Origin: Pseudomonadota bacterium
GTDB lineage: Bacteria; Pseudomonadota; Alphaproteobacteria; Dongiales; Dongiaceae
Assembly (NCBI GenBank): GCA_021792365.1
Contig: JAJYUT010000001.1
Location: 1,014,033-1,078,032, forward strand
DNA: 64,000 nt
Reading direction: 5' to 3'
Shown here: piece after piece, positions 40,304-48,053 of the stretch
How positions within the stretch are numbered: position 1 is the stretch's first letter
Layout of the letters: each line of letters opens with the position of its first letter
The notes under the pieces: model-generated
What the model was told of the DNA's origin: nothing
What the model saw: only the letters and a program-made list of their open reading frames with translations
Database searches by the model: none
Program-made: the position numbers and the translations under genes

Positions 40304-42163
40304 ATGACAACAGAACAGGTGCAAGACCGGGGGGTTTTGGCCCGCTCGCGATGGGCCGTGCCGGTCTTTTCGACCCTCCTGCTCTATGGCGTCGCCTATT
40401 ACGCCTGCTGGGCGGCGTTCGGGATCAAGATCGTCGAGTCGCGCGCGCTCTATGATCTCGGCGTCAACCTGGCGCTGGCGCTCCTGGTGTTCTCGGTCTC
40501 ACGGCGGATCTGGCCGTTCGTGCTGCTGCAGGCCCTCTATTTCGCCGTGTTCTACGTGGCGAGCGCGCTCAAGGTCGCGGTGCTCGGCCGGCCGATCATG
40601 CCGGAGGATGTTCACAACCTGTCTGCGCTGATCGAGATTCTCGGGACCGTGGGGTGGGTGGCGGTCGCCCTGCCGCTCGCCTTGCTGGCCTGCATGCTGG
40701 TGTTCAACCTGAGATTCCGGGCCGGGCCCGCCCGCGCCGGCTGGGCGTTGCTGATCGCTGTGCCGCTCGGCGCCGCCGGAACCCCGGTCGCGCTCAGCAC
40801 GAGCCTGGATGCGTTCTTTGGCAACACGCCCTGGGATCAGCGGGAGAATTTCATCTGGCGCGGCGGGGCCGTGCATCTCGCGCAGGAATCGCTGCGCGCC
40901 CTGGCTGTACGCCGTCCGGCGCCCACCGAGCAGGAAGTGCTGGCGGCCATCCGGCGCCGGGCGGAGGCGGCTGGTGGCGTGGTGGAGCCGCTGATACCGC
41001 TCGGCCATCGGCGGAACCTGCACCTCATCCTGGAAGAGAGCTTCTGGGATCCCACCGTTCTCGGCGCGGCAGGCTACAGCGCCGATCCGATCGACCCGCG
41101 CTTTCGCGATCTCTGGCGGCAATCCAATCACACGCAGGGCCTTAGCCCGGCTTTCGGCGGACAGACCGCCAATGCCGAGTTCGAGGTCCTCTGCGGCTTT
41201 CCGGTCAACCAGATCGCGGTCAAGTTCGAGTTCAGCCTGCTGCGCGACGTGCCGTGCCTGCCGCGCATCCTCAGCGAGCTTGGCTATCGCACGGTGGCCT
41301 CGCACCCGAACGTCGCCGGCTTCTGGAACCGCTACGCTGCGTATGGGCGTTTGGGCTTCGAGACCTTCTGGGCCGAGGACGCGCTGGACATGAGCGACCG
41401 CAACGGCCCCTTCCTGGCCGACCGCTCTTTGCATCGCCAGGTCCGCGAGAAGCTGCAGGCAACCGACGATGGGCGGCCGGTCTTGGACTACATCGTCACC
41501 ATCGACGGCCACTGGATGTATGACGCGGGGGATCAGCGCCCGCCAGCCCTCACCAGCACGTCCAGGATCAAGGAAGTCGGCGATTACGGGAACATGCTGC
41601 ACTACAAGACGCGGCAGATGATGGACGCGATCGAGGCCATCCGGCGCGACGATCCGGATTCGCTGATCGTGGTGTTCGGCGATCATCTGCCGATGCTTGG
41701 CCGCAAATTCGCGGGCTATGCCGAATCCGGTCTGCTGCCCGACAATCTCGGCGCCTTCACCGGCGAGCAATACGATCTCGCCGCGGCCACGCCGCTGCTG
41801 GTGATCGATGGCCGCAACGGCCCGCTCGATCTCGGCCGCATCCCGATGTACCGGCTGCCCGGCATCATCCTGCGCCTGCTGGGCGAGGACGAGCGGAGGA
41901 CCATCTTCGACCTGGCGCAGGTGCCGTCCGCGACCATTCCCCGGCCGCTTCCCGATGTGATGATGACCTATCACGGAAACGCGCCGCAGGAACTCTGCCG
42001 GGAGAAGACAGTGTCGGAAGCCTGCACCGCAGCGGCGGCCTGGCTGTCCGATGTGCTGCTGCTCGAGCAGGACCTGTTCGCCGGCGCGCAGCACGCGCTG
42101 AAGTTCCTGGATCGCGCGCCATCCGTGCGTGAAGACCTCCACGCCCGGTTCCAGGCGCCCTGA
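40304..42163 (+). CDS. LtaS/OpgB-type sulfatase-fold phosphoglycerol transferase (membrane)
   Basis: A 619-residue membrane enzyme. Four to five N-terminal helices (VPVFSTLLLYGVAYYACWAA, LGVNLALALLVFSVSRRIW, LLQALYFAVFYVASALKVA, WALLIAVPLGAAGTPVALS) precede an extracytoplasmic sulfatase-fold domain. The metal/nucleophile region is HLILEESFWDP and GGQTANAEFEVLCGFP, where the threonine occupies the LtaS nucleophile position; FGDHLPMLG supplies a metal ligand. It resembles LtaS and OpgB, which transfer glycerol phosphate to lipid- or glucan-linked acceptors. The stop codon abuts the convergent gene with no gap. The start is uncertain. Confidence 0.8.
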   Translation: MTTEQVQDRGVLARSRWAVPVFSTLLLYGVAYYACWAAFGIKIVESRALYDLGVNLALALLVFSVSRRIWPFVLLQALYFAVFYVASALKVAVLGRPIMPEDVHNLSALIEILGTVGWVAVALPLALLACMLVFNLRFRAGPARAGWALLIAVPLGAAGTPVALSTSLDAFFGNTPWDQRENFIWRGGAVHLAQESLRALAVRRPAPTEQEVLAAIRRRAEAAGGVVEPLIPLGHRRNLHLILEESFWDPTVLGAAGYSADPIDPRFRDLWRQSNHTQGLSPAFGGQTANAEFEVLCGFPVNQIAVKFEFSLLRDVPCLPRILSELGYRTVASHPNVAGFWNRYAAYGRLGFETFWAEDALDMSDRNGPFLADRSLHRQVREKLQATDDGRPVLDYIVTIDGHWMYDAGDQRPPALTSTSRIKEVGDYGNMLHYKTRQMMDAIEAIRRDDPDSLIVVFGDHLPMLGRKFAGYAESGLLPDNLGAFTGEQYDLAAATPLLVIDGRNGPLDLGRIPMYRLPGIILRLLGEDERRTIFDLAQVPSATIPRPLPDVMMTYHGNAPQELCREKTVSEACTAAAAWLSDVLLLEQDLFAGAQHALKFLDRAPSVREDLHARFQAP

Positions 42164-42682
42164 CTACACCGCGATGCTGAAGACGCGCGGCTGATTGTCA
42201 ACGGCCGGGGGCGATCCGCCGGCCCGGCGATAGGCGTCGGAGGCCGCCTCGAATTGCGGGTTGTAGAGGCCCTGGCGCGGCCGTTCCTGGGCGATCAGGC
42301 TGGCGATGAACGCGCTCGCGTTGCGCGGCTGCGGGCCGGCGCCGAAGCCGTCGAACACATCGGAGGAGATGCGCTCGCTCTCGGCCTCGCGGCTGATGGC
42401 TTCGGCTTCGCTTGCGTCCGGCGCCGGGCCGGTCTCGCGCAGCCCGGCCTCCGCTGCGCCGCGGCTGTTGTATGGTCGGAAACGGAACTGCTTGCCCCTG
42501 ACCTCGACCGTGTCCTCGCGTCGCGGGTCGATGAGCGTGAGGACGCCGTGCGCCGCCTCGGGGGCGCGCCGGTCGCGGGCTGCCTCGCTCGCCGATCCGG
42601 ACTCGCCCTGGACTGCCCGCGCGCTGGCGCGCTGGGGCAGTTGCGACGGCGGCAGAAGAATGGCGCGTGCGATCTCTGGCAT
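42164..42682 (-). CDS. hypothetical protein
   Basis: A 172-residue, low-hydrophobicity protein with no recognised domain. It is rich in Ala, Arg, Glu and Pro and has a central basic stretch (VRGKQFRFRPYNSRG) and a conserved-looking C-terminus (ASAFIASLIAQERPRQGLYN). It starts at MPEIARAILL; an in-frame TTG five codons upstream is possible. Its stop directly abuts that of the LtaS-like gene. Likely a conserved alphaproteobacterial hypothetical, but its role is unknown. Confidence 0.55.
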   Translation of the reverse strand: MPEIARAILLPPSQLPQRASARAVQGESGSASEAARDRRAPEAAHGVLTLIDPRREDTVEVRGKQFRFRPYNSRGAAEAGLRETGPAPDASEAEAISREAESERISSDVFDGFGAGPQPRNASAFIASLIAQERPRQGLYNPQFEAASDAYRRAGGSPPAVDNQPRVFSIAV

Positions 42683-42935
42683 CGAGTTCTTCGACAAGGA
42701 TGTCGCCCGACGCGCAGCGGCGGGACGGTCAATCCGCGACCGGGCCGCGCCCGGACGACATCAGCAATTTGGGGCAATTTGCCTGGGACTGCAAGCCAGG
42801 TTGCCGGGTCTATGTCGAATTTCCGTGCGTTTACAAAGATTTAACCAAATGCTAAATGCGGATAAAATTCCAGGATTCAGAGTTTCTTAATGCTCACCGC
42901 CTACTTTCCGACCTCTAGTCCAGCTCACGAAATGG

Positions 42936-44678
42936 ATGCCTTTGAACGTGCCGATCGGAGAACCGGAAAGCAGAAAATCGGCCCCCGATCGGTCGACCAA
43001 ACTCCCACCGGAATGGATTGAACACGCGCTGGTCTCGGCCGGCGACGTGGCCTATTCCTGGGACGTGGCGAGCGACCGGCTGGCCTGGGCCGGCAATCTG
43101 TCCGATGTGCTCACCGACATCCCGATGGAGACGCTGGCGACCGGGCATGCGCTGAACGATCGCATCCATCCAGAGGATCTGCCGCGACGGCTGAAGGCGC
43201 TCTCCGACCATTTCGCCCTGGGCAAGCTGTACGATTGCGAATATCGCCTGCGCACCGGCCACGGGCAGGTCGTCTGGGTGCATGATCGCGGGCTGGCGCA
43301 GATGGGCGGCGCGGGCATCCCCAAAACCATGGCGGGCTCGCTGCGCATCGTGACCCAGCGCAAGCAGACCGAGGCGCGCCTGGAACGTGCCGCCAATTAC
43401 GACGACCTCACCGGGCATTTCAATAAGTCGCGCCTGCGGCAGGAACTGGAACAGGCGCTGAGCTTCGCGCGGCGCTTTTCCACCTCCGGCGCCTTCCTGG
43501 TGGTGGGCGTCGACAAGCTCGCGCTCATCAACAACGCCTATGGCTACGAGGTGGGCGACGCGGTGCTGGTGACGGTGGGCCAGCGCCTCGACCGCTTCGT
43601 GCGGTCCAGCGACGTGATCGGCCGCCTCTCCGGCGACCGCTTCGGGATCGTCCTGACGCAATGCCCGGAAGACATGATCGCGACCGCGATGGACCGCGTG
43701 ATCGAGGTGATCCGCGAGCGTCCGATCGACGTCGACAACCAGTCCATTCCGGTGACGGTGTCGGTCGGCTGCGTGATGTTCCCGCACTTCTCGTCGACGG
43801 CCTATGACGTGATCGCGCGGGCCGAAACCGCGCTCAACGCGGCGAAGCTGGCCGGCCGTTCATGCTGGCAGGTGCACCGCCCGTCGGAGCAGCAGAGCAT
43901 CCAGCATCGCCGGCACATGGTGGTGGCCGCGCAGGTGCAGCGTGCGGTGCGCGAGGATCGCCTCATCTTCACCTATCAGCCGATCGTCAAGTCCGACAGC
44001 TTCGAGGTGGTGAAATACGAGTGCCTGCTGCGCCTCAAGGACGAGCAGGGCAAGATCATGCCCGCGGCCGAGTTCATCCCGGTGGTCGAGGAATTGGGCA
44101 TGACCCGCTTCATGGACCGCCACGTCCTCGACATGGCGATCGCTGAATTGCGCGCCAATCCCGAGGTCGAGCTGGCGATGAACATCTCCGGCCTCACGGC
44201 AACGGACCAGGCCTGGCTGCGCGCGCTCAACTCTGCCGTCAAGGCGACGCCCGAGGTCGCTCCGCGCCTGGTCGTGGAGATCACCGAGACGGCGGCCCTG
44301 CACGACATCGAGGAGACGGCGCGCTTCGTGAACGCGGTGCGTGATCTCGGCTGTCGCGTCGCGATCGACGATTTCGGCGCCGGCTTCACCTCGTTCCGCC
44401 ACCTGAAGGCGCTCACCGTGGACATGGTGAAGATCGATGGCTCTTTCGTGCGCGACCTGGCGGTCAATGTGGACAACCAGCTTTTCATCCGCAACCTGAT
44501 GGGCCTCGCCGAGACCTTCGGCCTCAAGACCTGCGCCGAGTTCGTCGAGAATGCGGAGGACGCCAGCTATCTCGTGAAGGCCGGCGTCGACTACCTGCAG
44601 GGCTACTATTTCGGTCGGCCCGATTTCACCCGCCATTGGCGCACCGGCGAACGCATCCAGCCTGCGGCGAAAGGATAG
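42936..44678 (+). CDS. PAS-GGDEF-EAL c-di-GMP phosphodiesterase
   Basis: A 580-residue soluble protein: PAS (about residues 27-140), a degenerate GGDEF domain (about 150-310; active site SGDRF instead of GGDEF, so no synthesis expected) and an EAL domain (about 325-565). In the EAL domain the catalytic set is largely intact: YECLLRL (EAL as ECL), the NISG asparagine, EITETA, IDDFGAGFTS, VKIDGSFV, CAEFVE and QGYYFGRP. It is therefore a likely c-di-GMP phosphodiesterase with the GGDEF as a GTP-sensing or structural domain. An AT-rich 200-base leader precedes it. Confidence 0.88.
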   Translation: MPLNVPIGEPESRKSAPDRSTKLPPEWIEHALVSAGDVAYSWDVASDRLAWAGNLSDVLTDIPMETLATGHALNDRIHPEDLPRRLKALSDHFALGKLYDCEYRLRTGHGQVVWVHDRGLAQMGGAGIPKTMAGSLRIVTQRKQTEARLERAANYDDLTGHFNKSRLRQELEQALSFARRFSTSGAFLVVGVDKLALINNAYGYEVGDAVLVTVGQRLDRFVRSSDVIGRLSGDRFGIVLTQCPEDMIATAMDRVIEVIRERPIDVDNQSIPVTVSVGCVMFPHFSSTAYDVIARAETALNAAKLAGRSCWQVHRPSEQQSIQHRRHMVVAAQVQRAVREDRLIFTYQPIVKSDSFEVVKYECLLRLKDEQGKIMPAAEFIPVVEELGMTRFMDRHVLDMAIAELRANPEVELAMNISGLTATDQAWLRALNSAVKATPEVAPRLVVEITETAALHDIEETARFVNAVRDLGCRVAIDDFGAGFTSFRHLKALTVDMVKIDGSFVRDLAVNVDNQLFIRNLMGLAETFGLKTCAEFVENAEDASYLVKAGVDYLQGYYFGRPDFTRHWRTGERIQPAAKG

Positions 44679-44691
44679 CTGCCGCTCGCGG

Positions 44692-45702
44692 CTACCGGAA
44701 TGCCGCGGCGACCCGCCGAAGAGCATCTTCAGCTTCCTGCATCATCGAAGCGATGATCTCCGCCGCCGGACGTACTGTGGACACCAGCGCCGCGCCTTCG
44801 CCCGCATAGAGCGCCATCTTCTCGAAATCGCCCGTGGTTGAGCGGAGCGGCGAATCAGTTCCGTACTGATGCAGCGGCCGTCCTTCCTCATCTCCGATGA
44901 CGATGCGGGGCAGCTTGTCCGGATGGTGACCCCACAGGGTGTCCGCCTGTTCCGTGACACTGTTGCGCAGGACCCGTACTGGGGAATTGGGCGGCCAGTT
45001 GATGGCGAACAGATCCGTGTGGACCGTGTCGCCCGCCTTTGCCGCGATGATGCGCTGCTTGTGGTAATCATGGGCGAAGGATTCGGCGCTCGCAAGAAAT
45101 GCAGTGCCGCATTGCACACCATCGGCGCCGAGCGCCAGGGCCGCGAGGAGGCCGCGCCCGTCGCCGATACCGCCGGAAGCGACAAGCGGAACCCGCACTT
45201 GGCCTGCGACCTCACGCAGCAGAACCGCGAGCGGCAGCCGCGCGCGCACGTGGCCGCCGGCTTCGACGCCCTGGAGAATGATGACGTCCGCACCCGCTGC
45301 TTCGGCGCGCAGCGCGTCTTCGAGCGAGCCGACCTGATACAGAACGAGGCAGCCTGCCTTTTTTGCCTGCGCCACCACCTCTGGGTATACGTCCCAAAAG
45401 AAGCACATTGCCGGGACGCGCTGCTCCAGGCAGACCGCGAGCTCGTCCTGCAGCAGCTTGGGCTCGGTCGCAAACGGGATGAGGTTGACCCCGAACGGCT
45501 TGTCGGTGCGCCTGCGGACCTCGGCGATCTCGCCTGCAATCAACGCAGGCGATTCGCGCACCATGCCCAGCAGGCCGAAGCCGCCCGCTTCGGAGACGGC
45601 CGCAGCAAGCTCAGCACGCGCCGGTCCACCCATGCCCGCGCAGATGATCGGGTAGCGGCAGTTCAGGCGCTCTGTAAGAGCCGTGGATAGTGTCGGAGTC
45701 AT
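44692..45702 (-). CDS. nitronate monooxygenase family protein
   Basis: A 336-residue FMN TIM barrel of the NMO/2-nitropropane dioxygenase family. Signatures are PIICAGMGGPARAELAAAV at the N-terminus, GADVIILQGVEAGGH and VASGGIGDGRGLLAALALGA for the phosphate site, and the catalytic histidine in VEAGGHV. It is nine bases downstream of a LysR gene on the same strand. The family oxidises propionate-3-nitronate or related nitronates; some members are enoyl-ACP-reductase-like, so the substrate is only assumed. Confidence 0.88.
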   Translation of the reverse strand: MTPTLSTALTERLNCRYPIICAGMGGPARAELAAAVSEAGGFGLLGMVRESPALIAGEIAEVRRRTDKPFGVNLIPFATEPKLLQDELAVCLEQRVPAMCFFWDVYPEVVAQAKKAGCLVLYQVGSLEDALRAEAAGADVIILQGVEAGGHVRARLPLAVLLREVAGQVRVPLVASGGIGDGRGLLAALALGADGVQCGTAFLASAESFAHDYHKQRIIAAKAGDTVHTDLFAINWPPNSPVRVLRNSVTEQADTLWGHHPDKLPRIVIGDEEGRPLHQYGTDSPLRSTTGDFEKMALYAGEGAALVSTVRPAAEIIASMMQEAEDALRRVAAAFR

Positions 45703-45711
45703 CTGGGCCTC

Positions 45712-46629
45712 TCATTCGCTGCGACGGGATAGAGGAACGGCGGACACGCGCTCGGCGCTGCCAAGAGTTGCTCTGGCGCGCGCCACGTCAGCTGCCGCAA
45801 TGCGGCGAATCCCATCCAGCGCGTGGTCAAGAAAATCGGGCCGCCCCTCGGACGGATAGACGATGTAGGCGGGCAGGGCGAATTGCGGCGCGTCGGGCAT
45901 GGGATTTAGCCGACCGCTGTCGAGGTAGGGTTGCGCGAGGCGTTTCGGGAAATAGCCGGATCCGCCGTTCGCCAGGATGTGCTGCAGGCCGAGCCAACCG
46001 ATATTCGCGCTCAAAGCCGGACCGATGAAATCGGGAAAGCTCGCGCTGTGCTCCGCATAGAATTCCGGTCCCCAATCGATGTAGACATAGCCTGGGCCGG
46101 GACCAGCCGCGTGATCGCCGCCGGTGGAGACCAGCACCAGCCTTTCCTCGAACAGCAGCTCGACTTTGAGACCAGGCCGGCTCTGCGGCGTGTACATGAC
46201 GCCGATGTCGAGACGGCCTTCTACCAAGCCCTGCATCAGATCCGGTTCGAGGCCAATCTCCGCACGAACCGAGATGTCGGGCGCGGTTTCGCGCATCAGC
46301 GGCAGCCAAGCCAGGAGCAACTGCTCCCACAGGCCGAAGCGCCCGCCGACGGTGAGCGCGCCCCGGAAGCCGCGCGGCACGCCGACATCGTGCCGCGCAT
46401 GCTCCACTGTGCGCACCAGCGTGCCGGCGTGCTTCTGGAACTGTCGACCCGCGGGGGTCAGCGTTGTCCCGCCCTTGTTGCGCACGAACAAGGTGCAGCC
46501 CAGCTGTTCCTCGAGCGCGTGGATGCGCGCGCTGACCGTGGATTGCGTGACATGGAGGCGGTCGGCGGCGCTGATGAAGTTGCCCGCGCTGACGACTGCC
46601 AGGAAGGTTCGGGCAAGTTCCGTATCCAT
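45712..46629 (-). CDS. LysR family transcriptional regulator
   Basis: A 305-residue LysR regulator with N-terminal HTH TFLAVVSAGNFISAADRLHV and recognition helix VTQSTVSARIHALEEQLG, followed by the coiled linker and a two-lobe effector domain (FGLWEQLLLAWLPLMRETAP). It is the promoter-proximal gene of a pair with nitronate monooxygenase and faces the superoxide dismutase operon, so it could control either or both. An ATC-N9-GAT site lies 18 bases upstream. Confidence 0.92.
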   Translation of the reverse strand: MDTELARTFLAVVSAGNFISAADRLHVTQSTVSARIHALEEQLGCTLFVRNKGGTTLTPAGRQFQKHAGTLVRTVEHARHDVGVPRGFRGALTVGGRFGLWEQLLLAWLPLMRETAPDISVRAEIGLEPDLMQGLVEGRLDIGVMYTPQSRPGLKVELLFEERLVLVSTGGDHAAGPGPGYVYIDWGPEFYAEHSASFPDFIGPALSANIGWLGLQHILANGGSGYFPKRLAQPYLDSGRLNPMPDAPQFALPAYIVYPSEGRPDFLDHALDGIRRIAAADVARARATLGSAERVSAVPLSRRSE

Positions 46630-46646
46630 CCGGGCTCGCTTCTTAG

Positions 46647-46663
46647 TATCGATATATCCGATA
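46647..46663. promoter_or_regulatory. LysR box in the divergent promoter
   Basis: TATCG and CGATA form an inverted repeat around seven bases, giving the LysR-type ATC-N9-GAT motif. It sits 18 bases upstream of the LysR start and about 70 bases from the first gene of the divergent operon, a standard place for autoregulation plus target control. Confidence 0.55.
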
Positions 46664-46734
46664 TGAACCGCTATCTTTTATCGTTTGTCAAATTCGATTT
46701 GCTTTCATACCTTTCACTCGAGGAGCGCAGATCG

Positions 46735-46821
46735 ATGGCCAGGTTCGTGAAGCGAAATCTGTGGATCGGGATGCTGGGGCTGTTCGCCGCAGCGCTCGCT
46801 GTCAACGCGCTCTCTGGATGA
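46735..46821 (+). CDS. 28-residue single-span membrane microprotein
   Basis: A very short gene (28 residues) reading MARFVKRNLWIGMLGLFAAA with one hydrophobic helix and a basic N-terminus. A GAGGAGCG site lies about 7 bases before the ATG, and the superoxide dismutase start follows 16 bases after its stop. Codons and RBS look real, but such a short ORF cannot be proven by sequence alone. It may anchor or regulate a membrane complex, or act as a leader peptide for sodB translation. Confidence 0.5.
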   Translation: MARFVKRNLWIGMLGLFAAALAVNALSG

Positions 46822-46837
46822 GAGATCGGAGAATGTC

Positions 46838-47497
46838 ATGCAGATCACCTTGCCGTCGCTGCCCTACCCTTACGACGCACTGGAGCCTTTCATCTCGCGC
46901 GTCACGATGGAGGTGCATCACGGCAAGCACCACCAGGCCTACGTCGAGAAGACCAAGGCGCTGGCCAAGGAAGTGCGCCTGACGGAACTTCCGCTTGGCC
47001 TCATCATCCAGCAGACCGCTGGGCAGGAGCGCCATCGCGCTTTATTCAATAACGCGGCACAGGCGTGGAACCACGCGTTCTTCTGGCGTTCGCTGCGCCC
47101 GGGCGGCGGTGGACAGCCGCGCGGAGACATCGCGGAGCGGATCGTCCGGGACCTCGGCGGCTATGATGCATTCGCGGCGGAATTCGGCGCCGCTGCGGCC
47201 GGCCATTTCGGCAGCGGCTGGGCATGGCTCGTGCTCGACGGCAACAAGCTTCGAGTCATCACGACCGCGAACGCCGATACACCGATCGCCCATGGCCAGG
47301 TGCCGCTGCTCGCCATCGACGTTTGGGAGCACGCGTACTACCTCGACTACCAGAACCAGCGGGTCGACTACGCCACTGCAATCATCAAGCACCTCATCAA
47401 CTGGGAATTCGCCAACCGCAATCTGAACCGCCGGCATTCCACCACGAGCGCCGTCGACCACCGGCTGGAGCCCGTGCGGGCGCACGCAACACGGTGA
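46838..47497 (+). CDS. sodB: Fe/Mn superoxide dismutase
   Basis: A 219-residue cytoplasmic superoxide dismutase. The metal ligands are visible: EVHHGKHHQAYV (His), FNNAAQAWNHAFFW (His), AIDVWEHAYYLDY (Asp and His). Active-site neighbours QTAGQERHR and GSGWAWLV are typical of the Fe/Mn family; the exact metal cannot be assigned. It is the main gene of a stress-type operon with two microproteins, an AhpD-like protein and a cyclo-ligase fusion. Confidence 0.95.
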   Translation: MQITLPSLPYPYDALEPFISRVTMEVHHGKHHQAYVEKTKALAKEVRLTELPLGLIIQQTAGQERHRALFNNAAQAWNHAFFWRSLRPGGGGQPRGDIAERIVRDLGGYDAFAAEFGAAAAGHFGSGWAWLVLDGNKLRVITTANADTPIAHGQVPLLAIDVWEHAYYLDYQNQRVDYATAIIKHLINWEFANRNLNRRHSTTSAVDHRLEPVRAHATR

Positions 47498-47510
47498 GAA
47501 GGAGTCGGAG

Positions 47511-47663
47511 ATGATGGCAACCGGACAGCGGTCACAACGTGCAAAGCCACACTGCGTCGCGCGGGCGGTCGGACGAGATCGGGATCGTGCGATGCTCCAG
47601 CGATGGATCGCGATCGGAGCGACGGCGGCTCTCCTGATAGCTCTGTTCCTGCCTCGAGGCTGA
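47511..47663 (+). CDS. 50-residue single-span membrane microprotein
   Basis: An unlisted 50-residue gene beginning MMATGQRSQR, basic in its first 30 residues and ending in one helix (IAIGATAALLIALFLPRG). AAGGAGTCGGAG lies six bases upstream of the first ATG, and the next gene starts 15 bases after its stop. Together with the 28-residue ORF before sodB it forms a pattern of small membrane proteins interleaved in this operon. Function unknown. Confidence 0.5.
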   Translation: MMATGQRSQRAKPHCVARAVGRDRDRAMLQRWIAIGATAALLIALFLPRG

Positions 47664-47678
47664 GAGACAAGAGATACC

Positions 47679-48032
47679 ATGGCCGACCCTCTCTATCCTC
47701 AACAAACCAAGGCGCTGGCCGAGCAGCGTCGGGTGCTGGCGCCCGAGATCAATGCGGCATTCCGCAACTTCAGCGATGCGGTGTTCGCGGAATCCGCGCT
47801 GTCGACGAAGACCAAGCAGCTGATCGCCGTTGCCGTGGCCCATGTGACGCAGTGTCCCTATTGCATCCAGGGCCACACCAAAGCCGCGCGCCGCGCAGGC
47901 GCGACGGCCGAAGAAATCATGGAAGCGATCTGGGTCGCGGCGGAGATGCGCGCCGGCGGCGCCTTCGCGCATTCGGCGCTCGCCTTGACGGCATTGGATG
48001 CCGCTGGAGCGCATCGGCATCCGCCGGCCTGA
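47679..48032 (+). CDS. carboxymuconolactone decarboxylase family protein (AhpD-like)
   Basis: A 117-residue AhpD-like protein with the catalytic CxxC and histidine motif CPYCIQGHTKAARRAGAT. Family members act as peroxidase-linked thiol-disulfide reductases or in protocatechuate degradation. The neighbours (superoxide dismutase) favour a peroxide-stress role here. Confidence 0.88.
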   Translation: MADPLYPQQTKALAEQRRVLAPEINAAFRNFSDAVFAESALSTKTKQLIAVAVAHVTQCPYCIQGHTKAARRAGATAEEIMEAIWVAAEMRAGGAFAHSALALTALDAAGAHRHPPA

Positions 48033-48053
48033 GCGGCGCGAGAGAGCAACGCG

